From contig NZ_PPQD01000018.1 of the NCBI RefSeq assembly GCF_002901825.1, forward strand, positions 409,132 through 473,131: a DNA stretch of 64,000 nt. The letters are read 5' to 3'. Below are positions 1 through 7,611 of this stretch, piece after piece; position 1 is the first letter of the stretch; every line of letters starts with the position of its first letter. Below the pieces are notes generated by a model that saw nothing but the letters and a program-made list of their open reading frames with translations, searched no databases and was not told the origin of the DNA. A program made the translations under genes and the position numbers. The stretch comes from Mammaliicoccus sciuri (GTDB lineage Bacteria > Bacillota > Bacilli > Staphylococcales > Staphylococcaceae).

Positions 1-1180
1 CAATTGGTACGCCTAGTAAATCTATTAGGAAGGCGCCAACTACTGGGACTACTAAATATGCTTTTGGTGATGCACCGAATTTTTTAGTTATAACATCTAA
101 GTTAGCCATGGCATTTGGTGTTGCGCCTAGTCCATGTCCGATAAATCCGCCTATCATAACTGCTGCATCATAATTTTTACCTAGTCCTCTAAACACGACA
201 AATACTGAGAATAGTACGATAAATACAATTTGTACTAATACAATAATTGTTAACGGTAGCGCCAATTGATAAATTTCTGTTAATTTAATACTCATTAACG
301 CGATTGATAAGAATAAACTTAATGAAACATCACTTACTTGGTTAGTAATTTTCATATCAATGATGTTTAAGTTTCCGTAATCAGAGATGTTTCTTATGAT
401 AACTGCTACAAACATTGCGCCAACATAAACCGGAATATTTATTCCAGTTAAATTCGTAAAACCATCTCCAATATATGTACCAATCGCCATACATACTGCA
501 ATAATTGTAAATTGAACAATAAATACTGTTGTAGGGTTCATTCTACTATGTAAGTTCTCGTTATATCCCACTTCGCTAAAATCTATACCTGTATCTTTAG
601 CATCTCCAGGTTTCAAATCAAACTTTTTAATTAAATATCGAACCACAGGGCCACCTATTAATCCACCTGCAACAAGTCCTAATGTCGCTGCTGCAAGTGC
701 CGCTGTTACCGCAGAGTCTACACCTAATGATTCTAATGTCTTACCGTATGCCGCTGCATTACCATGACCACCTTCCATGGACATTGATCCAGCAGTTAAG
801 CCAAGTAGTGGTGGAATATTTAATACTTTAGATAATGAAACACCGATTACATTTTGACAAAATGCTAAAATTCCACAAAAAACAAAATATAAAATCAGTA
901 CTTTTCCACCAAGTTTCAATAATTTTAATGAAGCACCTAAACCTATTGTTGTAAAGAATGCCAACATAAAGAAGTCCTGTAGAAAATCAGAATCTAATTT
1001 AATTGTAATGACATTTAATGATTGTAAAATAGCAACTACAATAGCAAATAACAAGCCACCTATTACTGGCGCAGGAATACATAGACGTCTCAATATAGAA
1101 ACTTTATTTACAATACCCTCACCTAATAAAAGTAAGACACATGCTATAGCTAAAGTTGTGACAGCATCAAACTGTAACAT
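1..1180 (-). CDS. gltS: Sodium/glutamate symporter GltS, 3' end outside window
   Basis: Translating the minus strand gives about 393 uninterrupted codons that run off the left edge, so only the last residues are missing; the family is about 400 aa. It is an integral membrane carrier for Na+-coupled glutamate uptake. Two inverted glycine-rich motifs typical of the family are visible, MEGGHGNAAAYG in the first half and GHGLGATPNAMANL near the C-terminus, separated by a cytoplasmic loop (KKFDLKPGDAKD) between hydrophobic segments. Two ATGs lie side by side (1180 and 1183). The GGGGG ribosome site is 7 bases from the first and 4 from the second, so 1180 was chosen. A cre-like site lies upstream. 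Family assignment is firm; substrate is inferred. Confidence 0.9.
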   Translation of the reverse strand, partial: MLQFDAVTTLAIACVLLLLGEGIVNKVSILRRLCIPAPVIGGLLFAIVVAILQSLNVITIKLDSDFLQDFFMLAFFTTIGLGASLKLLKLGGKVLILYFVFCGILAFCQNVIGVSLSKVLNIPPLLGLTAGSMSMEGGHGNAAAYGKTLESLGVDSAVTAALAAATLGLVAGGLIGGPVVRYLIKKFDLKPGDAKDTGIDFSEVGYNENLHSRMNPTTVFIVQFTIIAVCMAIGTYIGDGFTNLTGINIPVYVGAMFVAVIIRNISDYGNLNIIDMKITNQVSDVSLSLFLSIALMSIKLTEIYQLALPLTIIVLVQIVFIVLFSVFVVFRGLGKNYDAAVMIGGFIGHGLGATPNAMANLDVITKKFGASPKAYLVVPVVGAFLIDLLGVPI

Positions 1181-1214
1181 CATCGTTCCCCCTTATATCC
1201 TTGTATTTCTTTTA

Positions 1215-1228
1215 AGAAATCGTTTTCA
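1215..1228 (-). promoter_or_regulatory. Candidate CcpA cre site upstream of gltS
   Basis: AGAAATCGTTTTCA matches the consensus TGWAANCGNTNWCA at all positions but the first. It lies 32 bases upstream of the gltS start and downstream of a TATAAT-like -10 on the minus strand (around 1246-1251), a position where bound CcpA would block elongation. Short degenerate sites like this arise by chance, so this is a candidate only. Confidence 0.35.
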
Positions 1229-1342
1229 AAGCCCGATGAACATTATACCTATCTCAAGTACAGAATGCTACCTTCTATAAAACAAAAATAAAATATTTTT
1301 ACAAAAAGCTTAGTATAAAAATGTTTTATTACAAAATATCAC

Positions 1343-1383
1343 CAACAAAAAACCAGACTAACGTCTCTCGCTAGTCTGGTTTA
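1343..1383 (-). terminator. Intrinsic terminator of the APC permease gene
   Basis: An 11-bp stem (AACCAGACTA / TAGTCTGGTT) followed on the minus strand by a run of T lies 9 bases beyond the stop codon of the permease gene. Confidence 0.85.
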
Positions 1384-1391
1384 CTATCTAT

Positions 1392-2870
1392 TTATTTTTT
1401 CACTTCTGTTTTGGCTTCTAAGTCTATCATTTCTTCTTTTGTCTTATCTAATACTAAATAGTTTAATTCATCGTTCGTCATTTTCTTAAGTGATGGGTAT
1501 CTTATCATAAAGAATACAATACCAAGCACTAACCAAATGAACAACGCGATATAAGAAGGTAATGATAAACTTGCTGGTGATCCTGGGATAAGTAATAAAC
1601 CTAAGAATATACCAGCGATAATTGCACCGATAATCGCAAATGTTTTGTATTTTGGATGATACATCATGCTTCGTTTATCGTATGAAAATAATTTGAATGC
1701 TGATAAACATGTTATGAAATAAGCGATTGAAACACCTGTTGATGACATATCTACAATCCAAGTTAATGCTGTTCTACCTAACCATGGTGCAGCGAGTGCC
1801 AATACTAAAATAAATATAATACTAATATACGGTGTATTATATTTTGGGTGTAACTTTTTAAAGACGCTTGGCATAACAGATGCTCTACCCATAGAGAATA
1901 ACAATCTACTTGAACTCATAAAGAATCCGTTCAATCCTGTGAATATCCCCATCAATATTGCGACGATTAATACTGCTAAACCAACAAACGAGAATGCTTC
2001 TTGAACGACTGAACCTGTCACCCATAAATCTCCACCTACAGATGATGCATCTTTAAATAACCAACTTGTTAAAAGTATCATCATCACATAAGTAAGTGCT
2101 GAAGCAATCAAACTAAATACGATTAACTTGAACGTCTTACTTGGTGAGAAGTTAAATTCTTCTGCCGTTTGCGGAATATTATCAAAGCCTACATATGCCC
2201 ATGGTGCAACTGCCAGAATTACAACGATTGAGGCAAGCCATCCCATGTCATTATTGACAACAGGCTTAAGATTTGAGAATGAAAAATCATGCGTGAAAAA
2301 TGATCCTGCAAATAAAAGTATAACAACAACTGCTAATACCACGCAGAATATATATTGCAGACTTCCTGAAAAACTAGAACCTTTTATACTTATCCAAGCA
2401 AATATTAACAATATAAGTGAAGATAGTATAATTTCAGTTATATACACATCCCAACCTGCTACTGTATATAATTTACCTTGTTCTAAAAATCCCGGCATAA
2501 TAAATTTAAAAAGCAAACTAAATGCAGAGGCGTTTAAAGCAACGATACAAATATATCCAAAAGTTAAAAACCATGATGAGAAGAATGATACATATTTACC
2601 GAATCCTAAGTATCCGAATGCAAAAGCACCACCTGATACTGGGAACTTTTCAACTAATGCACCGTAACTAACGGCAATAACAATCATCAATAATGCCCCG
2701 ATAAATATACCGATTGAAGCACCTAATGGTCCAGCCTGACTAATCCAGTCACCTGGTAGTATAAATGCACCCCAACCTATACTTGAGCCGTAAGCAATGG
2801 CCCATACAAATTTTTCTGATAAGTTCTGATCTAAATTTCCTCTTGATAAATCTTTCTTTTTCCTAGCCAT
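1392..2870 (-). CDS. APC-superfamily amino acid permease
   Basis: A 492-residue membrane protein with about 12 hydrophobic segments. The N-terminal segment carries the APC signature (AYGSSIGWGAFILPG, about residues 26-40), where the unwound GSSIGWG part of TM1 binds substrate. Another conserved segment is PWAYVGFDNIPQTAEEF (about residues 223-239), the TM6 region of amino acid/polyamine/organocation transporters. It is expected to import an amino acid or amine by proton or substrate exchange; nothing in the sequence fixes the substrate. The GGGTGG ribosome site precedes the ATG at 2870. It is transcribed alone: gltS lies beyond its terminator and the DUF423 gene upstream is 50 bases away. Confidence 0.85.
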   Translation of the reverse strand: MARKKKDLSRGNLDQNLSEKFVWAIAYGSSIGWGAFILPGDWISQAGPLGASIGIFIGALLMIVIAVSYGALVEKFPVSGGAFAFGYLGFGKYVSFFSSWFLTFGYICIVALNASAFSLLFKFIMPGFLEQGKLYTVAGWDVYITEIILSSLILLIFAWISIKGSSFSGSLQYIFCVVLAVVVILLFAGSFFTHDFSFSNLKPVVNNDMGWLASIVVILAVAPWAYVGFDNIPQTAEEFNFSPSKTFKLIVFSLIASALTYVMMILLTSWLFKDASSVGGDLWVTGSVVQEAFSFVGLAVLIVAILMGIFTGLNGFFMSSSRLLFSMGRASVMPSVFKKLHPKYNTPYISIIFILVLALAAPWLGRTALTWIVDMSSTGVSIAYFITCLSAFKLFSYDKRSMMYHPKYKTFAIIGAIIAGIFLGLLLIPGSPASLSLPSYIALFIWLVLGIVFFMIRYPSLKKMTNDELNYLVLDKTKEEMIDLEAKTEVKK

Positions 2871-2920
2871 ACATGTTCCACCCTTATTTTTAAATTTCGT
2901 GAAACGTAATTAACCTTTAA

Positions 2921-3283
2921 TTAAATTTTCCAAACAGCAATTACGAGTAATAACCAACTTGCTATAAACAATACGCCACCTATTGGTGTAATAGCGCCAA
3001 GTATTTTAATTTGTGTTACAGCAAGTATATATAATGAACCACTAAAGAATACTATACCAAATGTCATCAACCATCCAGCTACGTTTAAACTAATAGATGT
3101 TGTGCCCATAATGATACCAATTAAAATTAAACCGAGTGCATGATACATTTGGTATGTTGTTGCTTTACCCCATATATCTAAGTATTTAGCCGATAATTTA
3201 TTTTCTAAACCATGTGCGCCAAATGCACCTGCTGCTACAGCGATCATTGCATTAATTGCACCTATTATAATAAATAATTTCAT
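2921..3283 (-). CDS. DUF423 small membrane protein (YwdK-like)
   Basis: This 120-residue protein has four hydrophobic segments and the DUF423 hallmarks [14 protein letters not shown] near the N-terminus and [11 protein letters not shown] (about residues 43-53). In Bacillus subtilis the homologue ywdK also sits beside ung, and the same pairing appears here with the ung-DUF5327 genes directly upstream. A GGGAG ribosome site lies 7 bases before the ATG. The biochemical function of this family is unknown. Confidence 0.85.
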   Translation of the reverse strand: MKLFIIIGAINAMIAVAAGAFGAHGLENKLSAKYLDIWGKATTYQMYHALGLILIGIIMGTTSISLNVAGWLMTFGIVFFSGSLYILAVTQIKILGAITPIGGVLFIASWLLLVIAVWKI

Positions 3284-3303
3284 TTGTTATCTCCCTTTCT
3301 TAT

Positions 3304-3639
3304 TTAAAAATCAAATATTGAATCTCCGTTACCTATGCCATCATCTGTTGTTAATTGATTTTCTGCTTTATTTACAGATGGTTCGTTACGCACTTTACCA
3401 CCCATTTTTCTAATTTCTTCATCTGAAATTTGTGGTTTTGCTTTTGGTGTTGGTTTAGGTGTTGAAGAAATATTTTGTTCTACTTTAATATCGTGCGTTA
3501 AATCGTCTTCTTTATCTACCAATCCACTTAACGTATGAATGGCGTGCATGTGGCGATTAAAGACTTCATTTGTTGAAGCATTGTCAGCAGCAACGAGTTC
3601 TTCTTCTATTGCAGCAATTAATTGTGATCTACTTATCAT
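3304..3639 (-). CDS. DUF5327 family protein (YwdI-like)
   Basis: A 111-residue soluble protein. Residues 1-45 are predicted helical (ISRSQLIAAIEEELVAAD), followed by a low-complexity Pro/Lys-rich linker (TPKPTPKAKPQ) and a C-terminal GNGDSIFDF tail. The ATG overlaps the last base of the ung stop codon (TAATG), so it is translationally coupled to ung. B. subtilis ywdI occupies the same position near ung. Function is unknown; the assignment rests on sequence style plus synteny. Confidence 0.75.
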   Translation of the reverse strand: MISRSQLIAAIEEELVAADNASTNEVFNRHMHAIHTLSGLVDKEDDLTHDIKVEQNISSTPKPTPKAKPQISDEEIRKMGGKVRNEPSVNKAENQLTTDDGIGNGDSIFDF

Positions 3640-4295
3640 TAAATGTCACCTCCACACCAATTAATGGACTCTTTACCACTCGCAATAAGATATTCATTCG
3701 TCTTACTAAATGGTTTAGACCCAAAGAATCCTCTATAAGCCGATAATGGACTTGGATGTACAGATTGTATAATATGATGGCGTTCTGTATCAATAAGCTT
3801 GATCTTAGATTGTGCAGGTTTACCCCAAAGTATAAACACAACATCTTCTAATTCACTGGAAACATGTTTAATAATTTCATCAGTAAATATTTCCCAGCCA
3901 ATATTTTTATGTGAATGTGCTTGATGTGCTTCTACTGTTAAGACGGTGTTTAAAAGTAATACCCCTTCCTTAGCCCAATCTTGCAAGTGAGGTGTCGTTC
4001 TCTTACAACCTATATCGTCTTCTAGTTCTTTATAAATATTTCTTAATGAAGGTGGGAATTTTGCGTCTGGTTGTACTGAAAAAGCTAAGCCATGCGCTTG
4101 ATTCGGACCATGATAAGGATCTTGCCCGAGAATAACCACTTTCACATGATCTAAAGGTGTTAAATCAAATGCTTGATAAATATTTTCTCTATCAGGATAA
4201 ATCGTCTTACTACTATATGCTTCTTCTAAAAATGACTCCATTTCAGAAAAATCATGTTCGGATTTTATTTTATGAAATATTTGTTGCCAATCCAT
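3639..4295 (-). CDS. ung: Uracil-DNA glycosylase, family 1
   Basis: This enzyme excises uracil from DNA as the first step of base excision repair. The catalytic water-activating motif GQDPYHGP (residues 57-64, Asp59) and the leucine-loop motif [10 protein letters not shown] (His180) are intact, and the length (218 aa) is normal. A GTG three codons earlier lies inside the GAGGTG ribosome site, so the ATG at 4295 was chosen. It heads the ung-DUF5327-DUF423 run and is divergent from pdxK. Confidence 0.97.
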   Translation of the reverse strand: MDWQQIFHKIKSEHDFSEMESFLEEAYSSKTIYPDRENIYQAFDLTPLDHVKVVILGQDPYHGPNQAHGLAFSVQPDAKFPPSLRNIYKELEDDIGCKRTTPHLQDWAKEGVLLLNTVLTVEAHQAHSHKNIGWEIFTDEIIKHVSSELEDVVFILWGKPAQSKIKLIDTERHHIIQSVHPSPLSAYRGFFGSKPFSKTNEYLIASGKESINWCGGDI

Positions 4296-4409
4296 ATTAT
4301 TCACCTCAATAAAAATGATAACATAGCACTCAAGAAAAGGTCATAACTATTTTTTACAATTAAAAAACGTGATATGATAAAATATATGAATTATTGGGAG
4401 GAATCATCA

Positions 4410-5240
4410 ATGGCATTAAAAAAAGTCTTAACAATAGCAGGATCAGACACAAGTGCTGGAGCTGGAATGCAAGCAGATTTAAAGACATTCCAAGAGCATG
4501 ACACATATGGAATGGTTGCATTAACAGCAGTCGTTACAATGGACCCACAAACATGGTCACACGACGTAACACCATTACCTCTTGATTTACTAGATAAACA
4601 ATTAAACACAGCTATTTCAATCGGACCAGATGCAATTAAAACAGGTATGCTTGGTTCTGAAGAAATTATTAAACGTGCACGTCAAACATATGACGAAGCA
4701 GACGCTGAAATTTTCGTAGTTGACCCTGTAATGGTATGTAAAGGTGAAGACGAAGTACTTAACCCGGGAAATACTGATGCAATGATTAAAGAACTATTAC
4801 CAAAAGCAACAGTCGTTACACCAAATTTATTTGAAGCAGGTCAACTTTCAGGTTTAGGTAAACTAAGCTCAATTGATGATATGAAAAAAGCAGCAGAAAA
4901 AATCCACGAACTTGGTGCACAATATGTTGTCATTAAAGGTGGAAAAGCTTTAGAATCAGATAAAGCTTATGACTTATATTATGACGGACAAAAGCACGTC
5001 CTATTATCAACAGATAAATTCCAATCAAGTTATAACCACGGTGCAGGTTGTACATTCGCAGCTGCAACAACAGCTAACTTAGCAAACGGCGAATCACCAG
5101 AAGATGCAATCATACATGCAAAAGCATTCGTAGCATCAGCTATTAAAAACGGTTGGAAAATGAACGACTTCGTAGGTCCAGTAGATCACGGCGCTTCAAA
5201 CCGTATCGAAAAAATAGAAGTATATACTGAAGAAGTATAA
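4410..5240 (+). CDS. pdxK: Pyridoxal/HMP kinase of the ThiD-like ribokinase family
   Basis: A 276-residue ribokinase-fold kinase that phosphorylates B6 vitamers (pyridoxal) and possibly hydroxymethylpyrimidine. The N-terminal substrate motif TIAGSDTSAGAGMQAD and the C-terminal anion hole HGAGCTFAAA are present. Cys110 (PVMVCKG) and Cys214 (HGAGC) both occur; this cysteine pair marks the CC subfamily characterised in S. aureus, which binds pyridoxal as a hemithioacetal. Annotation as plain ThiD would therefore be misleading. The ATG at 4410 has a GGGAGG site 8 bases upstream; an earlier in-frame ATG lacks one. The gene stands alone and is followed by a terminator. Confidence 0.92.
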   Translation: MALKKVLTIAGSDTSAGAGMQADLKTFQEHDTYGMVALTAVVTMDPQTWSHDVTPLPLDLLDKQLNTAISIGPDAIKTGMLGSEEIIKRARQTYDEADAEIFVVDPVMVCKGEDEVLNPGNTDAMIKELLPKATVVTPNLFEAGQLSGLGKLSSIDDMKKAAEKIHELGAQYVVIKGGKALESDKAYDLYYDGQKHVLLSTDKFQSSYNHGAGCTFAAATTANLANGESPEDAIIHAKAFVASAIKNGWKMNDFVGPVDHGASNRIEKIEVYTEEV

Positions 5241-5242
5241 TA

Positions 5243-5270
5243 AAAAGCTGTACGCGTGTGCGTACAGCTT
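5243..5270 (-). terminator. Hairpin just after pdxK, T-run on the minus strand
   Basis: A perfect stem (AAGCTGTACGC / GCGTACAGCTT, loop GTGT) begins a few bases after the pdxK stop. The T-run follows on the minus strand, so as an intrinsic terminator it would stop transcripts coming leftward through the array. A partly matching hairpin occurs at 5717-5738, on the other side of the array. Confidence 0.55.
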
Positions 5271-5277
5271 CATAATG

Positions 5278-5312
5278 TCGACAAGGTCTTAGACTTTGTT
5301 GGCATTTTTTTG
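5278..5312 (+). terminator. Intrinsic terminator of pdxK
   Basis: ACAAGGTC-TTA-GACTTTGT forms an 8-bp stem with one wobble and is followed within a few bases by seven T on the plus strand. Confidence 0.7.
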
Positions 5313-5349
5313 TGGGAATGATAGGGAAGTGGTACTATTTTGGTGGCTC

Positions 5350-5629
5350 TTATAAACACTTCTGGCTAAACTTGTTCATAACGGGGGTGTTAATTACAAA
5401 ACTCAGCTAAACTGTTACTAACGGTCGCCTTAGTTACAAAACTCAGCTGAAGTGTTACTAAGGATAGCCATAGTTACAAAACTCGGTCGAAGTGTCACTA
5501 TGGACCTCCTTAATTACAAAACGCATCAGAACTGTAAATATGACACACAGTATTTGCACTTTCAACCAAAACTGCTTTTAACAGCCCCAGTATTTGCACT
5601 TCTCGCCAAAACTGCTAATAACGACAAGA
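5350..5629 (+). repeat. Spacer array 1: seven tandem units with an exact 40-bp period
   Basis: Units start at 5350, 5390, 5430, 5470, 5510, 5550 and 5590. Units 2-5 share TTAGTTACAAAAC at the left and a variable GTTACTAAC-like motif at positions 25-33. Units 6-7 carry a different core, GTATTTGCACTT plus CCAAAACTGCT, at the same phase. There is no plausible ORF. The array fills the spacer between the convergent pdxK and the gene at 5742, which otherwise holds only terminators. The framework matches array 2 at 22889. Confidence 0.9.
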
Positions 5630-5672
5630 GTCCACCACATGGGCTTCTCAAACCCAACACCCAAATATAAGC

Positions 5673-5706
5673 AAAAGCCGAGACAACTTTTCGTGTCTCG
5701 GCTCCA
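5673..5706. terminator. Bidirectional terminator downstream of the 5742 gene
   Basis: AAAAGCCGAGACA and TGTCTCGGCT form a strong stem with a short loop. On the minus strand the T-run (CTTTTGC) follows the stem. The same stem sequence recurs at 28112-28147 between an amidohydrolase gene and tuf. Confidence 0.65.
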
Positions 5707-5716
5707 TTCAATACGA

Positions 5717-5738
5717 TACGCACATGCGTACAGCTTTT
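5717..5738. terminator. Short hairpin with T-run next to the 5742 gene stop
   Basis: TACGCACATGCGTA is a 14-base near-palindrome followed on the plus strand by CAGCTTTTCT. It repeats GCGTACAGCTT from the hairpin at 5243-5270, so the two flanks of spacer array 1 carry related sequence. Confidence 0.45.
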
Positions 5739-5741
5739 CTA

Positions 5742-6080
5742 TTATGATTTCATGATACTAAATTCTGCTGTGACTTTTGCCACTTCTTTACGGTTCTTAA
5801 ATAATGTCATTTGATATTGATAAAATGCATTATCTCCCTCTTTAGTTTCATTTAAACATTCTAATTCTGCGATGTAATTTTCTAATGTCATAATACGTTC
5901 TGTCTGTTCAAACTGACTTTTAATTTGTTTAAGTTTTGTATCATTTCTCATAAATGGCTTAAAACTATTAAACTCTCGAAGTACGCTTAACAAATATTGA
6001 ACTGGTACTTCTTCATAGTACTGATATCCCATTATATTACAATAATCTAAAACCGCTTCATCGTTAAATGAAATGCGCAT
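5742..6080 (-). CDS. Hypothetical protein, about 112 aa
   Basis: I do not recognise the family with confidence. The protein is soluble, acidic and charged, with no signal peptide or membrane segment. The N-terminus (MRISFNDEAVLDYCNIMGY) is followed by a predicted helical middle, and the C-terminal third (FYQYQMTLFKNRKEVAKVT) alternates hydrophobic residues as in a beta-sheet. The start is uncertain: ATG 6080 has a weak GGA nearby, and an in-frame GTG at 6098 has no clear ribosome site. It lies downstream of nagB on the same strand (104-base gap), so it could be co-transcribed with the amino-sugar genes; nothing else ties it to them. Confidence 0.65.
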   Translation of the reverse strand: MRISFNDEAVLDYCNIMGYQYYEEVPVQYLLSVLREFNSFKPFMRNDTKLKQIKSQFEQTERIMTLENYIAELECLNETKEGDNAFYQYQMTLFKNRKEVAKVTAEFSIMKS

Positions 6081-6184
6081 TGTTTCCAATAATTCCACCC
6101 GCCATTTCTTGAGGCTAATCTCAGTTGTAATTGTACTTTAAAGAGTATCATCATTCAAGTGAATTTTTACTACGACTTATTACT

Positions 6185-6925
6185 CTATATGTCGTCTTCT
6201 TCACTTAAATACGCATTATTATCTAGTATAACTTCCACATTAGGATGATTATACAAAACAGAAGCAGGTAAGTCCGTTGTAATGTCACCAGTTAGTAATC
6301 GTTTAATTGCTTCTGCTTTCTTCGGTCCATAAGCTAATAGAATAATACGTTTAGCTTTCATAATAGATTGAATACCCATAGAAATGGCTTGCTCTGGGAC
6401 TTCTTCAATCGTTTCAAAGTATCTACTATTCGCTTCTATTGTAGACTCTGTTAAATCAACAATACTTGTCAAACTATCAAATGAAGTTCCTGGTTCATTG
6501 AAACCAATATGACCATTTTCTCCAATACCAAGAATTTGAACATCTATTGGTCCTTCTTGATCTAATAATGCTTCATAACGTTTTGTTTCTGCTTCTAAAT
6601 CTTCTGCCGAACCGTTTGGTAAATGTATACGTGATTCGTTCCAAGATGGTAAATGATTAAAGAGCACGTCATGCATATATGTGTAGTAACTTTCTGGATG
6701 ATCATAATCGATACCAATATATTCATCTAAATTAAATGTCGTGATTTCACTCAAATCAATTTCATTAATTCTAATCAGATTCACAAGTTGTTCGTATACA
6801 CGAACCATCGTTCCACCAGTTGCTAATCCAAGTACACTTTTTTTATTTGAAATAATTTGCTTTAATAACTCATTCGCAACATAGTGACATGCTTCCTCTT
6901 TAGATCCTAAATTTATGATTTGCAT
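6185..6925 (-). CDS. nagB: Glucosamine-6-phosphate deaminase
   Basis: NagB converts glucosamine-6-phosphate to fructose-6-phosphate and ammonia, feeding amino sugars into glycolysis. Family motifs are visible: the phosphate loop LATGGTMVRVYEQL (about residues 36-49), FNLDEYIG with the catalytic Asp, and HIGFNEPG. The 246-aa length matches the short bacterial type without the allosteric extension. The ATG at 6925 follows an AGAGGG site and lies two bases after the nanE stop, so nanE and nagB are translationally close. Its substrate would come from GlcNAc-6-P after deacetylation; no nagA is in the window. Confidence 0.95.
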   Translation of the reverse strand: MQIINLGSKEEACHYVANELLKQIISNKKSVLGLATGGTMVRVYEQLVNLIRINEIDLSEITTFNLDEYIGIDYDHPESYYTYMHDVLFNHLPSWNESRIHLPNGSAEDLEAETKRYEALLDQEGPIDVQILGIGENGHIGFNEPGTSFDSLTSIVDLTESTIEANSRYFETIEEVPEQAISMGIQSIMKAKRIILLAYGPKKAEAIKRLLTGDITTDLPASVLYNHPNVEVILDNNAYLSEEDDI

Positions 6926-6927
6926 AA

Positions 6928-7596
6928 TTATCCCTCTATTTCTTTTATAAATCTTTTCGCTATTTCTAAAGGTCTCGTAATAGCTCCACCTACGACTGTA
7001 CAATGTACACCTAATTCTGTTACACGTTTAAACATTTCAGGAGTAATAACGTTTCCTTCTGCGATTACTTTTGCGTTAACATTGTCTAATACATCTTTTA
7101 AAAATTGAAAATCATTTTCGTATAATACATGACCTTTTGTATATTCTGTGTAGCCTCTTAAAGTTGTACCAACATAGTCGAAACCTAATTTATCTGCCTG
7201 AATGGCTTCTTCTAAATCAGAGACATCTGCCATAATTTCAACATTTGGCGCTTTCTCTCTAATATATGATACAAGTTCTTCAAGTGATTCTTTTGGTCTT
7301 TCTTGTTTAGTCGCATCTAACGCAATGACTTCACAACCACTTTCAATTAATTCATCGACTTCTTTTGAAGTTGCTGTGATAAATACCTTTGAACCTTCAT
7401 AATCACGTTTTACAATTCCGATTACAGGTAAATCAATTTCTTCTTTAATAGCGATAATATCTTCTTTAGTATTCGCTCTAATACCTTTAGCACCTGCTTG
7501 AGATGCAGCTAATGCCATCTTACTCATGATAAAAGATGAATGTAATGGTTCATCCGGTAAAGCCTGACATGACACGATTAATCCTTGTGGTAACAT
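6928..7596 (-). CDS. nanE: N-acetylmannosamine-6-phosphate 2-epimerase
   Basis: A TIM-barrel epimerase converting ManNAc-6-P to GlcNAc-6-P. The N-terminus ([17 protein letters not shown]) and the catalytic-lysine strand [10 protein letters not shown] are characteristic, as is the phosphate-binding VVGGAITRP near the C-terminus. The length (222 aa) is normal. It is sandwiched between a PTS IIBC transporter (15-base gap) and nagB (2-base gap), which suggests the imported sugar enters as ManNAc-6-P. The classical sialic-acid lyase and kinase (nanA, nanK) are absent here. Confidence 0.93.
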   Translation of the reverse strand: MLPQGLIVSCQALPDEPLHSSFIMSKMALAASQAGAKGIRANTKEDIIAIKEEIDLPVIGIVKRDYEGSKVFITATSKEVDELIESGCEVIALDATKQERPKESLEELVSYIREKAPNVEIMADVSDLEEAIQADKLGFDYVGTTLRGYTEYTKGHVLYENDFQFLKDVLDNVNAKVIAEGNVITPEMFKRVTELGVHCTVVGGAITRPLEIAKRFIKEIEG

Positions 7597-7611
7597 TTAT
7601 AAAAACACTCC

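Noticed and set aside
1008-1280. A 90-codon plus-strand ORF at the gltS start
   Set aside because: It overlaps gltS on the other strand and its promoter region; its translation looks like antisense sequence.
2128-2667. A 179-codon plus-strand ORF inside the APC permease gene
   Set aside because: Antisense shadow of a long membrane protein gene; no ribosome site and low-complexity composition.
3629-3844. A 71-codon minus-strand ORF overlapping the end of ung
   Set aside because: Out-of-frame shadow of ung with no ribosome site.
5452-5670. A 72-codon plus-strand ORF across spacer array 1
   Set aside because: The ORF merely reads through the 40-bp units; 40 is not a multiple of three, so the repeat does not encode a repeated peptide, and there is no ribosome site.
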